The notes: generated by a model from the letters alone, not told the origin. 11,210 nucleotides of DNA from an uncultured Methylococcaceae bacterium (GCA_903839795.1 CAIMDR010000230.1:1-11210), one strand, 5' to 3'. Shown: positions 1 through 7,638, numbered from the stretch's first letter. Translations and numbers: made by a program.

Positions 1-244
1 ATAATAAATCAGTGCTGTTGCTAATCGGTATGCTTGAATATTTTTTAATTTGAACGAGATTAACAAACTTGCTCGTAATTTTGTCAATAATTCTTTGGAA
101 AAGGTTATCATTGCTAGGCTTATTATAAGGATTGTAAATGAGTGTATTTTAAACGTGTTTTATTACGATTTTTGTGAATTTTTGAGGGATTTTGGAAATT
201 TAATTTCTGAAAGTCTATAGCCCAATTAATATAGATTTTTCAAG
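1..244. other. AT-rich intergenic stretch, no gene seen
   Basis: This stretch is strikingly A+T rich compared with the sulfatase gene beside it. I see no open frame with a ribosome binding site on either strand and no RNA gene. The only structure is a weak 6-bp inverted repeat (214-219 with 230-235, ten-base loop) followed by a short T run on the plus strand. That orientation does not suit termination of the minus-strand sulfatase gene. Confidence 0.5.
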
Positions 245-2824
245 CTACTCGCTGGCCTTGTTGTTTCGCTGGGCTTCCATCAACTGCTTTTCATCCTCGG
301 TCGTCAACTGCGGCCGGTTCACCTTAATCGTCAGCTTGTTGAGTTTGGCAGTCAGCGCGAACGGCGGCTTGTAGTCGACGTCATTCACGCCAGTCAGGCT
401 GTCCGAGCCGATGTCGAAGCTCTCGTCCCATTGCAAGATCATAGGCAGCGTATGCGGCATGGTAATGGTTTGGATTTCTTTACCATCCACCTTAAGCGTG
501 CCGGTGCCGGAACGACCGAGACCGCTCATGTTATTAAAGGCAAGCGTGCCGACACCGAGACCGTCATACTTGAAATCGAACTCCAGAGTATGTTTACCGG
601 GCGTGAGCGCGTCCGGACCTTCCCACTTGATGCGGTTCAGGTCAATCAGGTTCCAGAGGAACACCGGCCTGCCCTTGAGCAGATAAAAACCATAGCCGGC
701 AAAGCGCCCGCCGGAGGTCAGGATCATGCCTTCCGCGCCGCCTTCGGGCACATCAAGATCCGCTGTAATGGTGTAGGAACTGTCGAGCAGGAACGGGGAA
801 TCGCCTTGCGGCAGACCGACCATCGGATGGGTGTAAACGAACTCCGTGCGACCGGCTGTGATGTTCGGGCGCGGGGCGACGATGCGGGCGGCCACCGAGG
901 CATCCATCGGGAAAACCTGATATTTCTTCGCCTCGGCGATGAACATCTGCTTCATCTCTTTAACTTTGTCAGGATGCTTATCGGCAATGTTCTGGGACTG
1001 ACTGAAGTCTGTGTTCAGGTCGTAAAGCTCAAGCACCTGATTGTTGAGCGGGTCAGGATTGGCAGCGCCAAAGGCTTCCCACGGTGCCCGGTTCACCTTG
1101 GTACTGAGCAGCCAGCCTTCGTGGTACAGTGCCCACTGACCCATCATCTCGAAGTACTGGGTCTTGTGGTGCGAAGGTTCCTTGGCATTTTTCGCATCAA
1201 ACGTATAGGCGAGGCTCGTACCCTCGATCGGCGCCTGCTTGATACCGTCTACCGTTTCGGGTGCCGGGATGCCGGTGGCCTCGAGGATTGTCGGTACGAT
1301 GTCAATCACATGGCTAAACTGTTCGCGCAGGCCGCCCTTATCCTTGATGCGTGCAGGCCAAGAAATGGCCATGTTCTGGCGAATGCCTCCGAGTTTCGAG
1401 GCGTTCTGCTTGAACCAGGTAAACGGTGTATCAAAGGCCCAGGACCAGCCCGCCGACATGTGGTTGTAAGTTTGCTCGGTGCCCCAAACGTCATACCATT
1501 TCATTTGATCGGCTACCGGCATCTCGTTGACGCCATTGAACCACGCGACTTCGTTGGGCGTGCCCATAGGGCCACCTTCGGCACTGGTGCCGTTGTCGCC
1601 GTTAATGTAGATGATGAGCGTGTTGTCGAGCTTGCCCATGTCCTCAATAGTTTGAATGACGCGTCCGATTTCGCTGTCGTTGTAAGCGGCAAACGCGGCG
1701 AAGACTTCCACCTGCTTGATGAAGAGCTTCTTATCCTCGGGTGTCAAATCATCCCAGTTTTTGAGGACATTCGTTGGCCAAGGCTCCAACCGGGTATCCT
1801 GCGGGATCACGCCGAGCTTCTTCTGGTTTTCAAAAATCTGCTCGCGTAGCTTGTTCCAGCCCACGTCAAAGATGTGCATTTTGCTGATCTTCTCTACCCA
1901 TTCCTTGGTCGGATGATGTGGAGCGTGTGTAGCTCCAGGCGCGTATTTCAAGAAAAACGGTTTGTCGGGTATCGTCTGGTTAACGCGATTCAGGTAATCG
2001 ATGGCATCGTCGGCCATTCCGGTGACCAAATTCCATTCCGGCTTACCCTGGAATGGATAAATTTGTGTGGTGTTGCGGAAAAGATTCGGCTGCCACTGGT
2101 TCGCATCACCACCGACGAAGCCATAGAAATACTCGAAGCCCATGCCGGTCGGCCATTGGTTGAACGGACCAACCTGGCTGGCAGCGAAGGAAGGCGTGTT
2201 GTGATCCTTGCCAAACCATGAGGTAGCGTAGCCATTATCGAGCAGAATTCGCCCGATGGTGGCTTTGTCTTCGGTGATGATACTGTTATAGCCGGGGAAC
2301 CCCGTAGACTCCTCGGAGACCACGCCAAAGCCCGCCGAGTGATGGTTCCGCCCGGTAATGAGCGCCGCACGGGTCGGCGAGCACAGCGCGGTAGAGTGGA
2401 TATTGTTGTAGCGCAAACCGTTATTCGCGATACGATCCATCGTGGGCGTCGGGATAACTCCACCGAAGGTGCTTGGAACGCCAAATCCGGAATCATCCGT
2501 GATGATAAGCAGCACGTTGGGCGCTCCCTTGGGCGGCACGATGCGCGGCGCCCACCACGGTTTCGATTGCAGCGCATCGTCCTTGATCACACCACCAAAT
2601 TTCGGGTCGGGTGCCGGAAGTTGCTTGCCGCTGATAGTGGTTGTGGCGCTGGGCGACCCCGGTGTGCCAGTGGTCTGCAATTGACCCGATTGCTTGGTGT
2701 CTTTGTTAGCCGCTGATTTGCCGGCTTTACCTTGCGTCTTTTCCGCAAGCGCCTGGGGCGTTACAACGGCGCACGTCAGCGTCGTAAAAATGATAAGCAC
2801 ATAATTGAGTAGTTTTTGTTTCAT
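245..2824 (-). CDS. Exported arylsulfatase (formylglycine sulfatase family)
   Basis: The enzyme hydrolyses sulfate esters to an alcohol or phenol plus inorganic sulfate, probably in the periplasm. Residues 1-27 form a signal peptide with an A-L-A cleavage site, followed by a Ser/Thr/Gly/Lys-rich linker to about residue 66. The sulfatase domain starts near residue 100. The maturation motif CSPTR is at 148-152, with Cys148 expected to become formylglycine. By comparison with Pseudomonas AtsA, the other active-site residues are present: metal ligands Asp110, Asp111, Asp410 and Asn411, plus Arg152, Lys206, His208, His300 and Lys477. A beta-rich C-terminal region (about 650-835) makes the protein much longer than typical 500-560-residue arylsulfatases. 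The ATG has an AAGGA ribosome binding site. No formylglycine-generating enzyme lies in the window, so maturation must depend on a gene elsewhere. The substrate cannot be read from the sequence. The family call is firm; the symbol atsA would be a guess. Confidence 0.93.
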   Translation of the reverse strand: MKQKLLNYVLIIFTTLTCAVVTPQALAEKTQGKAGKSAANKDTKQSGQLQTTGTPGSPSATTTISGKQLPAPDPKFGGVIKDDALQSKPWWAPRIVPPKGAPNVLLIITDDSGFGVPSTFGGVIPTPTMDRIANNGLRYNNIHSTALCSPTRAALITGRNHHSAGFGVVSEESTGFPGYNSIITEDKATIGRILLDNGYATSWFGKDHNTPSFAASQVGPFNQWPTGMGFEYFYGFVGGDANQWQPNLFRNTTQIYPFQGKPEWNLVTGMADDAIDYLNRVNQTIPDKPFFLKYAPGATHAPHHPTKEWVEKISKMHIFDVGWNKLREQIFENQKKLGVIPQDTRLEPWPTNVLKNWDDLTPEDKKLFIKQVEVFAAFAAYNDSEIGRVIQTIEDMGKLDNTLIIYINGDNGTSAEGGPMGTPNEVAWFNGVNEMPVADQMKWYDVWGTEQTYNHMSAGWSWAFDTPFTWFKQNASKLGGIRQNMAISWPARIKDKGGLREQFSHVIDIVPTILEATGIPAPETVDGIKQAPIEGTSLAYTFDAKNAKEPSHHKTQYFEMMGQWALYHEGWLLSTKVNRAPWEAFGAANPDPLNNQVLELYDLNTDFSQSQNIADKHPDKVKEMKQMFIAEAKKYQVFPMDASVAARIVAPRPNITAGRTEFVYTHPMVGLPQGDSPFLLDSSYTITADLDVPEGGAEGMILTSGGRFAGYGFYLLKGRPVFLWNLIDLNRIKWEGPDALTPGKHTLEFDFKYDGLGVGTLAFNNMSGLGRSGTGTLKVDGKEIQTITMPHTLPMILQWDESFDIGSDSLTGVNDVDYKPPFALTAKLNKLTIKVNRPQLTTEDEKQLMEAQRNNKASE

Positions 2825-2890
2825 GGTTTTTCCTTTCGATCCGTTAACGTATAATTTGTATCGTCTAACTAAGGTCTTGAGTTACCATCG

Positions 2891-2931
2891 GGCATTACGT
2901 GAGTGATTAATCATTCCAGTCAAGTAATGCC
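2891..2931 (-). promoter_or_regulatory. Candidate operator: 8-bp inverted repeat around a promoter
   Basis: GGCATTAC (2891-2898) and GTAATGCC (2924-2931) are perfect inverted copies with centres 33 bp apart, about three helical turns. Read on the minus strand, the right copy lies directly upstream of a -35-like TTGACT (2918-2923). The left copy overlaps a -10-like CGTAAT (2894-2899), with an 18-bp spacer between the two boxes. This geometry suits a dimeric regulator of the sulfatase gene that starts at 2824. No regulator gene is present in the window. The repeat is seen directly; the role is inference. Confidence 0.4.
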
Positions 2932-2938
2932 TTGTTTG

Positions 2939-2967
2939 ATTCTGTTATTCACTTTGCTTGCTGTCAA
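2939..2967 (-). promoter_or_regulatory. Candidate sigma70 promoter for the sulfatase gene
   Basis: On the minus strand a perfect -35 TTGACA (2962-2967) is followed after 17 bp by CAGAAT (2939-2944), which matches four of six bases of the -10 consensus. It lies about 115 bp upstream of the sulfatase ATG, just upstream of the inverted repeat at 2891-2931. The two sites could be alternative promoters or one promoter plus a regulatory site. Confidence 0.4.
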
Positions 2968-2970
2968 GTG

Positions 2971-3017
2971 AAAAAGACCAAGGTTGGGGATTTTTATCTA
3001 CCCTCGCTTACTCAACC
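2971..3017 (-). terminator. Possible terminator after the DUF4239 gene
   Basis: Read on the minus strand, GGTTG (3013-3017) can pair with CAACC (2982-2986), and inside it GGG (3001-3003) can pair with CCC (2987-2989). The stem is followed within a few bases by a run of five T (2971-2975). The stem is short and has an asymmetric nine-base bulge, so this is a weak call. It would separate the DUF4239 gene from the sulfatase gene. Confidence 0.25.
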
Positions 3018-3085
3018 CGCTTTACCCCCGGCAGGTTCCAACGCCCATCACGCACATCTGTAATGTAACTTAGCATCCCGACAGA

Positions 3086-3847
3086 CTATTTCCCGATTAA
3101 AGAAAGTGCCTTGTGAAGCGGGGCGCTCGAAACCTTAATGGTTCCCTCCAGTGGGTTATTTAATTCCAGTATAAGATAAATTGCACCCGACACCGATAGG
3201 GCGCAGATGAACAATGCCGACTTGGCTGTCAGGTTTCGGGGAGCCAACAAGCCAAATTGAGCGAACAAAACGGTAAGCCAGAAGGTCAGTACCACAAGAA
3301 ATATCCTCGGCAGGTTAGTCTGCGACTGTTCGATTAACATCCATCGTGATTGCATCATGTCGGCGCTTATTTGCAGGGCCTGAATTTGAAGATATTTTTG
3401 CGAGTCGTTCTGCGGCGAAAGTTCACGAATCTTGCTGTAAACATCAGCCATTCCAGTGGCTGCTTCCATCTTCGTCAAATCGGCCCCTTGTGTGCTTTCG
3501 TTTGTCCAGACGCGTTCGATTGCTGCGGCGGTCGCCTGACGCACAAGCTCCCGCTCAACTTTCGCATCCGGACCGTAGTTAGACAAATAATAGTCAAGCG
3601 AGATGATTTTCGCACCTGTTTGGGTAATGCCTAAGGTTGTATTATCGTAGTTGCCTTTCGCCGATGTCACCAGTAGTCCAATAATCAAAGCGACCAGCGT
3701 AGCCATCATGCCGGCCGAGGACATCAAAATATCCTTTGAGTCAGCTCGCGTGTGATCATCGGGTAAAACCAACCGGAGGTATGAGCCCAGTGCCATTCCA
3801 CAAAGCATACAGACAAGAATAACGAAAGCGGTTAACGGAGCAGACAT
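3086..3847 (-). CDS. DUF4239 (bestrophin-like) membrane protein
   Basis: This 253-residue inner-membrane protein has two N-terminal membrane segments (about 5-25 and 42-62), a soluble middle of roughly 120 residues, and two C-terminal membrane segments (about 182-202 and 209-229). The layout, the N-terminal stretch reaching GLLVTSAKG and the C-terminal NPLEGTIKVSSAPL motif (231-244) fit the DUF4239 family. Members are sometimes called bestrophin-like because of proposed similarity to anion channels; no activity can be assigned from the sequence. The start is well supported by GAGGAG seven bases before the ATG. It is flanked by gaps of 194 bp upstream and 261 bp downstream, so it is probably transcribed alone. 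A palindrome lies about 36 bp upstream of the start. The family call is good, the function unknown. Confidence 0.8.
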   Translation of the reverse strand: MSAPLTAFVILVCMLCGMALGSYLRLVLPDDHTRADSKDILMSSAGMMATLVALIIGLLVTSAKGNYDNTTLGITQTGAKIISLDYYLSNYGPDAKVERELVRQATAAAIERVWTNESTQGADLTKMEAATGMADVYSKIRELSPQNDSQKYLQIQALQISADMMQSRWMLIEQSQTNLPRIFLVVLTFWLTVLFAQFGLLAPRNLTAKSALFICALSVSGAIYLILELNNPLEGTIKVSSAPLHKALSLIGK

Positions 3848-3883
3848 CAGTTATCCTCCTCTAATATCGCCAAATAATTAAAC

Positions 3884-3898
3884 ACCGTTATAAACGGT
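3884..3898. promoter_or_regulatory. 15-bp palindrome upstream of the DUF4239 gene
   Basis: ACCGTT-ATA-AACGGT is a perfect six-base inverted repeat with a three-base centre. Read on the minus strand it contains TATAAC, a five-of-six match to a -10 box, but I see no good -35 at a suitable distance. Just upstream, at 3925-3946, GTTAC occurs three times on the plus strand (3925, 3930, 3942). Together they look like a regulatory region for the gene starting at 3847; the role is inferred. Confidence 0.35.
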
Positions 3899-3962
3899 AA
3901 AACATAACTTCATTTTGTTAGACTGTTACGTTACAAATGATGTTACACAGTGCAGCAAATCC

Positions 3963-4018
3963 GCAGCCAGAATAGACCTCTCTGTGCTTACGGTATTTAA
4001 TGGCGCACACAGGGCTGC
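3963..4018. other. Interrupted inverted repeat after the exported-protein gene
   Basis: GCAGCC (3963-3968) and CTGTG (3982-3986) on the left can pair with the contiguous block CACAG-GGCTGC (4008-4018) on the right, leaving a 13-base bulge and a 21-base loop. It begins about 24 bases after the stop codon of the minus-strand gene ending at 4042. It could be a weak transcription end or a structured leader. There is no T run, so I do not call a terminator. Confidence 0.25.
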
Positions 4019-4041
4019 TCTACTTGCTAAAAAGTATCCGT

Positions 4042-5079
4042 TTATTTAAGTGCCTTACGCGCATTTTTTAGCATTTTAGTCATTTCTCCCCTCGCTTGTT
4101 CACCGCCGATAGAGTGTTTTAGGCTACTGCCAAAACCAGCAACCTGATCAGTAAACGTTCGATTTGTATAAATAACCAGAGAGCCGTCAAGATAAGGCAA
4201 ACAAGCAATGGTGAGCTGATTGGAGTTATAAGAATGCCCCGTATAAAATTGCCGGGAAAGAATTAATTCGCCGGCATCATTACTCAACATGACGCGGTGG
4301 ACAAGAATAGCCGTTGGACGACTTTCCACTTTACGATTACGCCAGAAAAACGTCTCCTCGGCACCTGCTGGCAAAGCAGAGGGATAATTCAGCCAGGTCT
4401 TATACATTTCCGGAAAATAACGGGCCAAGACTTTGCTGTCCTGCGTAGCTAATCGCAGCTCTCCATCTGGATTGGCTTCCGTACCATTACCGCGATCATA
4501 GGTCGCAATGCCCTTCAAACCATTCTTTCGATAAGCCTGCCAACGTTGCAATAAAATTTTCCGATAAGCTTGTGATGCCGCATCAGGCTCTGCGGCACTG
4601 GTCGCCTGTAGTGCCTGAAACTCTTCAGTCGACAGATTAAATTGACTGCCCGTCTTTGCCGCCAAAAAACTGGCGGCTTCATCACTTCCAGCCTTGAAAC
4701 CGAAACCTTTAAACGCATCCAATGTCGCCTGTTGCACTATAGCGCCTTGGGCAGTGACCTCGGTATCTATCGACAACAAGCCTTTGCTCTTGATAAACGC
4801 GGCAATTTTGGCAGGTGCGGCCGGCAAATACATGGCAGCGCCTGCTGCCAACTCTTTTTCGTTGGTCTCTGCGACATTAAAAAAAACAACGTCTCCCTGA
4901 TTCAGTTTCGCAACGTCTTGTTGCTGAATTCCGAGTTGTTGAATCAACCCTTCAGAATCAGGCAAGTTTGCGGCAAAAACAGGAAAAGTAACACTCAATG
5001 TCAGAGCGATTAGCATCTTGTATCCAACTTTTTGTTTTTTAAACAAACCATTTTTTGCTGTTCTAATTCGATTAAACAT
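4042..5079 (-). CDS. Exported protein of unknown function
   Basis: I do not recognise this 345-residue protein. A long basic N-terminus is followed by a hydrophobic segment (about 22-35) and an F-A-A cleavage site near residue 36, so it is predicted to be exported to the periplasm. The mature part has an Ala/Gln-rich region at about 90-170 and a mixed C-terminal half with aromatic-rich stretches (ETFFWRNRKVES, about 242-253; FYTGHSYNSNQL, about 278-289). Only one Cys remains in the mature protein, and I see no catalytic motif or membrane anchor. The first ATG has AGAGAGG eight to nine bases upstream. A later in-frame ATG at 5016 (residue 22) would give a more typical signal peptide but has a poorer site. 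It follows the marC-family gene by 68 bp and could share its transcript. Confidence 0.75.
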   Translation of the reverse strand: MFNRIRTAKNGLFKKQKVGYKMLIALTLSVTFPVFAANLPDSEGLIQQLGIQQQDVAKLNQGDVVFFNVAETNEKELAAGAAMYLPAAPAKIAAFIKSKGLLSIDTEVTAQGAIVQQATLDAFKGFGFKAGSDEAASFLAAKTGSQFNLSTEEFQALQATSAAEPDAASQAYRKILLQRWQAYRKNGLKGIATYDRGNGTEANPDGELRLATQDSKVLARYFPEMYKTWLNYPSALPAGAEETFFWRNRKVESRPTAILVHRVMLSNDAGELILSRQFYTGHSYNSNQLTIACLPYLDGSLVIYTNRTFTDQVAGFGSSLKHSIGGEQARGEMTKMLKNARKALK

Positions 5080-5147
5080 GGTTTTAATCCTCTCTAAGAA
5101 AAATAAAATAACAAATCGGTAGGATAATTTGAGCGTACCCCGCCTGG

Positions 5148-5804
5148 TTAATGACCCAGCGCCTTAAAGCCTGCCCAGGCAATTTCAACACCAATACAAA
5201 GCACAAAAAAAGCGAGTATTTTTGATATTGCCAACGCACCTGCTGCTGAAAATCGCTTGGTCATAAATTTAAGATTTCGATAGCAAAGGGACACGACTAC
5301 ACACATCAAGAAAATCCCAATAATTGCGACACCTCGTTCCAGCGTTAAAAGAAGCATGGATTCCTGATTCAAATGCGCACTAAAGGTCAAAACCACGGCC
5401 ATTCCACCGGGGCCTACTGTCAGAGGAAAAGTAAAAGGGTAAAAAGCTTTCGGTTCAACTGACAAACCAGGATGATCCGGATCTTTTTCAGAAACCGGTT
5501 TACTGGTCTCTTTTTGATTTAACAGTTGCCACCCCATCAAGGCCAAAACTATCCCACCCGAAAACTGTACCACCGGGATGGATATTCCAAACAGCTTGAG
5601 GATGTAACTGCCGAAAAAAAAGAAAAAAGATAAAAAAAGAAAAGAATACAGTGCTATTCTCCGCGACATTGATTTCCAGGTTTGATCGTCAACCCCTCGG
5701 GTCATGCCAAAAAGGATAAGAGCCGTTCCAATGGGATTAACTACCGGAAACAGAGCCATGAAAATCATGGGAATAATTTTTATGGCAATCAATAAACTAG
5801 TCAT
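5148..5804 (-). CDS. MarC-family integral membrane protein
   Basis: This 218-residue inner-membrane protein has about six predicted membrane segments in two groups, separated by a charged loop at about 97-120. The family hallmarks are NPIGT (23-27) in the first segment and FPLTVGPGG (126-134) at the start of the second half. MarC/UPF0056 proteins are predicted to be transporters of unknown substrate; the old link to multiple antibiotic resistance in E. coli was not upheld. The length is normal for the family. The ATG at 5804 has AAGG with short spacing. Residues 55-64 are a Phe/Leu/Ser run encoded by three long A tracts on the plus strand (5614-5621, 5623-5628, 5632-5638), a slippage-prone stretch. 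Its start overlaps, as ATGA, the end of an open frame running downstream of the SulP gene. Confidence 0.88.
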   Translation of the reverse strand: MTSLLIAIKIIPMIFMALFPVVNPIGTALILFGMTRGVDDQTWKSMSRRIALYSFLFLSFFFFFGSYILKLFGISIPVVQFSGGIVLALMGWQLLNQKETSKPVSEKDPDHPGLSVEPKAFYPFTFPLTVGPGGMAVVLTFSAHLNQESMLLLTLERGVAIIGIFLMCVVVSLCYRNLKFMTKRFSAAGALAISKILAFFVLCIGVEIAWAGFKALGH

Positions 5805-5941
5805 TTAACACCTTCTGATTCTTCGACTAATGGCTCTATTTCTTTATTGCCCGGCAACGTCTCGGCCGCTTTTCGTGCATAAAGCTGAGGAATAAACTAT
5901 TCCGTAAACCCAAACCGAAATGCCTGACCTGAATCAGGTAG
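5801..5941 (-). pseudogene. Open frame continuing past the SulP stop (possible decayed extension)
   Basis: Reading on in the SulP frame after its TAA (5942-5944) gives 46 codons broken only by one TAG (5897-5899), ending in TGA (5801-5803) that overlaps the marC-family ATG as ATGA. The translation looks protein-like: LPDSGQAFRFGFTE, then the TAG, then a 31-residue tail beginning FIPQLYARKAAE and ending EESEGVK. An ATGA overlap is typical of coupled genes. It may be the remnant of a longer SulP C-terminus or of a small lost gene. A perfect palindrome, ACCTGA-A-TCAGGT (5927-5939), lies just after the SulP stop. Chance cannot be excluded over so short a stretch. Confidence 0.3.
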
Positions 5942-7630
5942 TTATGGGAAAGTCTGTTCATGCGGTTGCTTTATTTCCAGCGCTTGGTAGCGTTCGAACG
6001 CCGCACGCGCATTGAACAAAAGGCGCTCACGACCTAGCCGTTCCGCCAACCCGGAATTGCGCACAACATCAAGCACACGGGGGTTCAGGCCCACCAGCCA
6101 CAGTTGGGCACCACCTTCAGTCCCACGTTTTTCGCGCTCCATCAGCATTTGCAGCGCCGAATATTCGACATCAGGTACCCGACTCATGTCCAACGCCAAA
6201 ACCTGCGGCTGGTGCAGATCAACCAGAGCGTGAATCTGCTCGGCCACGTTCTGCACGTTGACAAATAAGAGGCGTCCTTCCGGGCGCACGATCAGCAGAC
6301 CATCAAGGGTTTCGTCGTTGGGGTGTTCGGGCGACAACGGTCGCAGCACGTCTTGTCCGGGCTTACGTCCTATGACATACACACGCGGGTTGGTGACTTG
6401 GCTCATTAGCCCAATCACCGATACGATGATCGCCACCACGATACCCTGTAGCGTACCAAATATCAGCACACCGACACAGGCCACGATAGCCCAATGAAAC
6501 TCCATCTTGCGCACCTTGCTAATAGCAAGGAACTCCGCAGGCTGGATCAATCCGACCGAGTAAACGATGACCACTGCCGCGAGCGTAGCATAAGGCAGCA
6601 AGCCCAGTAACGGCGAGAGCAGCAGCATGATAGCCGCAGCAGCGCCCGCCGTCACCAACGATACCTTCTGCGTCCGGCCTCCGGCAGCGCGCACGACCGC
6701 CGTCTGCGTGGTACCGCCTCCCGCCGGCATCGCGCCGAACAGTGCGCCACCCATGTTGGCTGCCCCTAAGGCGATCAATTCACGATTGGCAATGATCGGC
6801 GGCTCTTCAGTGCAGGCAAAGGCACGCGCCGCCGCAATCGATTCGGTGAAACTCATCAGCGCGATCCCGAAGGCACCCGGCAGCAATTGTTCGATCAATT
6901 CAACATTCGGCAATGTCAGCGACGGGAATCCTTGCGGAATCAGGCCGACTGTCGCGACGCCCTGTGCATCCAGCCCGAAGAACCACGATGCAGCGATACT
7001 GCCGCCAACGGCGACCAGAGGCGCCGGAGAATGCGGCCACAGACGTTCCATGACGATCAACACCAACAAGACCACAGCGGCCACCGCCAAGGTGATTAGT
7101 GATATCTGGGGCAGATGATGGATAATACTGAACAAATCGCGGATAAAACCTTGTTTGATAATGTGAAAACCCAGCAGTTTCGGCAACTGGTCTAACACGA
7201 TCACCAAGGCGATTCCCGTCTTGAAGCCGGTCAGGACAGGTACGGAAATAAAGTTGGCAACAAACCCTAGACGCAGCAACGACGCCAATATTAATAATAC
7301 ACCCACCAAGGCAGTCAAGGTTGCAACAGCGGTAATCAGTTTTGCCGGATCGCCATCAGGCACTGCCAGAGCCAGTTGCGTACCGGCCAAGATACCCAGA
7401 GTCGTTGTGGAGCTAACACTGAGCACTCTCGATGAGCCAAGCAGTGCGTAGATAATCATCGGGATAAAGGCGGTATAAAGACCGACTGCAACGGGCAAAC
7501 CGGCGACCGTTGCATAAGCCATTGCCTTGGGCAAAACTACCGCTGCGGCGGTAAAACCGGCGACCACGTCGAAGCGAAGTTCTGTTGTGCCGGACTGGAT
7601 TGCTGCTGAGGCTGTCGACTGCTGGTTCAT
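5942..7630 (-). CDS. SulP-family inorganic anion transporter with STAS domain
   Basis: This 562-residue inner-membrane transporter belongs to a family that carries sulfate, bicarbonate or related anions, usually with Na+ or H+. The SulP signature is at the N-terminus (PKAMAYA, 34-40, followed by AGLPVAVGLYTAF). FTESIAAARAFA (261-272) and GAMPAGGGTTQTAV (299-312) are conserved core motifs. Multiple membrane segments run to about residue 410 and a cytoplasmic STAS domain occupies about 440-550. The STAS loop reads DMSRVPDVEYSAL (481-493), lacking the classic Asp-Ser-Ser/Thr-Gly pattern of anti-sigma-factor antagonists. I chose the ATG at 7630 because GGAGA lies eight bases upstream. A TTG at 7669 would add 13 residues but has no good site. 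Sulfate transport would fit the arylsulfatase nearby; the substrate is not provable from sequence. Confidence 0.9.
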   Translation of the reverse strand: MNQQSTASAAIQSGTTELRFDVVAGFTAAAVVLPKAMAYATVAGLPVAVGLYTAFIPMIIYALLGSSRVLSVSSTTTLGILAGTQLALAVPDGDPAKLITAVATLTALVGVLLILASLLRLGFVANFISVPVLTGFKTGIALVIVLDQLPKLLGFHIIKQGFIRDLFSIIHHLPQISLITLAVAAVVLLVLIVMERLWPHSPAPLVAVGGSIAASWFFGLDAQGVATVGLIPQGFPSLTLPNVELIEQLLPGAFGIALMSFTESIAAARAFACTEEPPIIANRELIALGAANMGGALFGAMPAGGGTTQTAVVRAAGGRTQKVSLVTAGAAAAIMLLLSPLLGLLPYATLAAVVIVYSVGLIQPAEFLAISKVRKMEFHWAIVACVGVLIFGTLQGIVVAIIVSVIGLMSQVTNPRVYVIGRKPGQDVLRPLSPEHPNDETLDGLLIVRPEGRLLFVNVQNVAEQIHALVDLHQPQVLALDMSRVPDVEYSALQMLMEREKRGTEGGAQLWLVGLNPRVLDVVRNSGLAERLGRERLLFNARAAFERYQALEIKQPHEQTFP

Positions 7631-7638
7631 AGTGTTTG

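Noticed and set aside
214..240. Small hairpin with T run as terminator of the sulfatase gene
   Set aside because: The T run follows the stem on the plus strand, the wrong orientation for the minus-strand gene, and the stem is only six A/T-rich pairs.
431..1849. Long plus-strand open frame opposite the sulfatase gene
   Set aside because: It is antisense to a gene with every sulfatase active-site residue, has no ribosome binding site or recognisable domain, and its Arg/His-rich translation is typical of a shadow frame in GC-rich coding DNA.
6627..7118. Plus-strand open frame opposite the SulP gene
   Set aside because: Low-complexity Ala/Pro/Thr translation antisense to conserved SulP motifs; a shadow frame.
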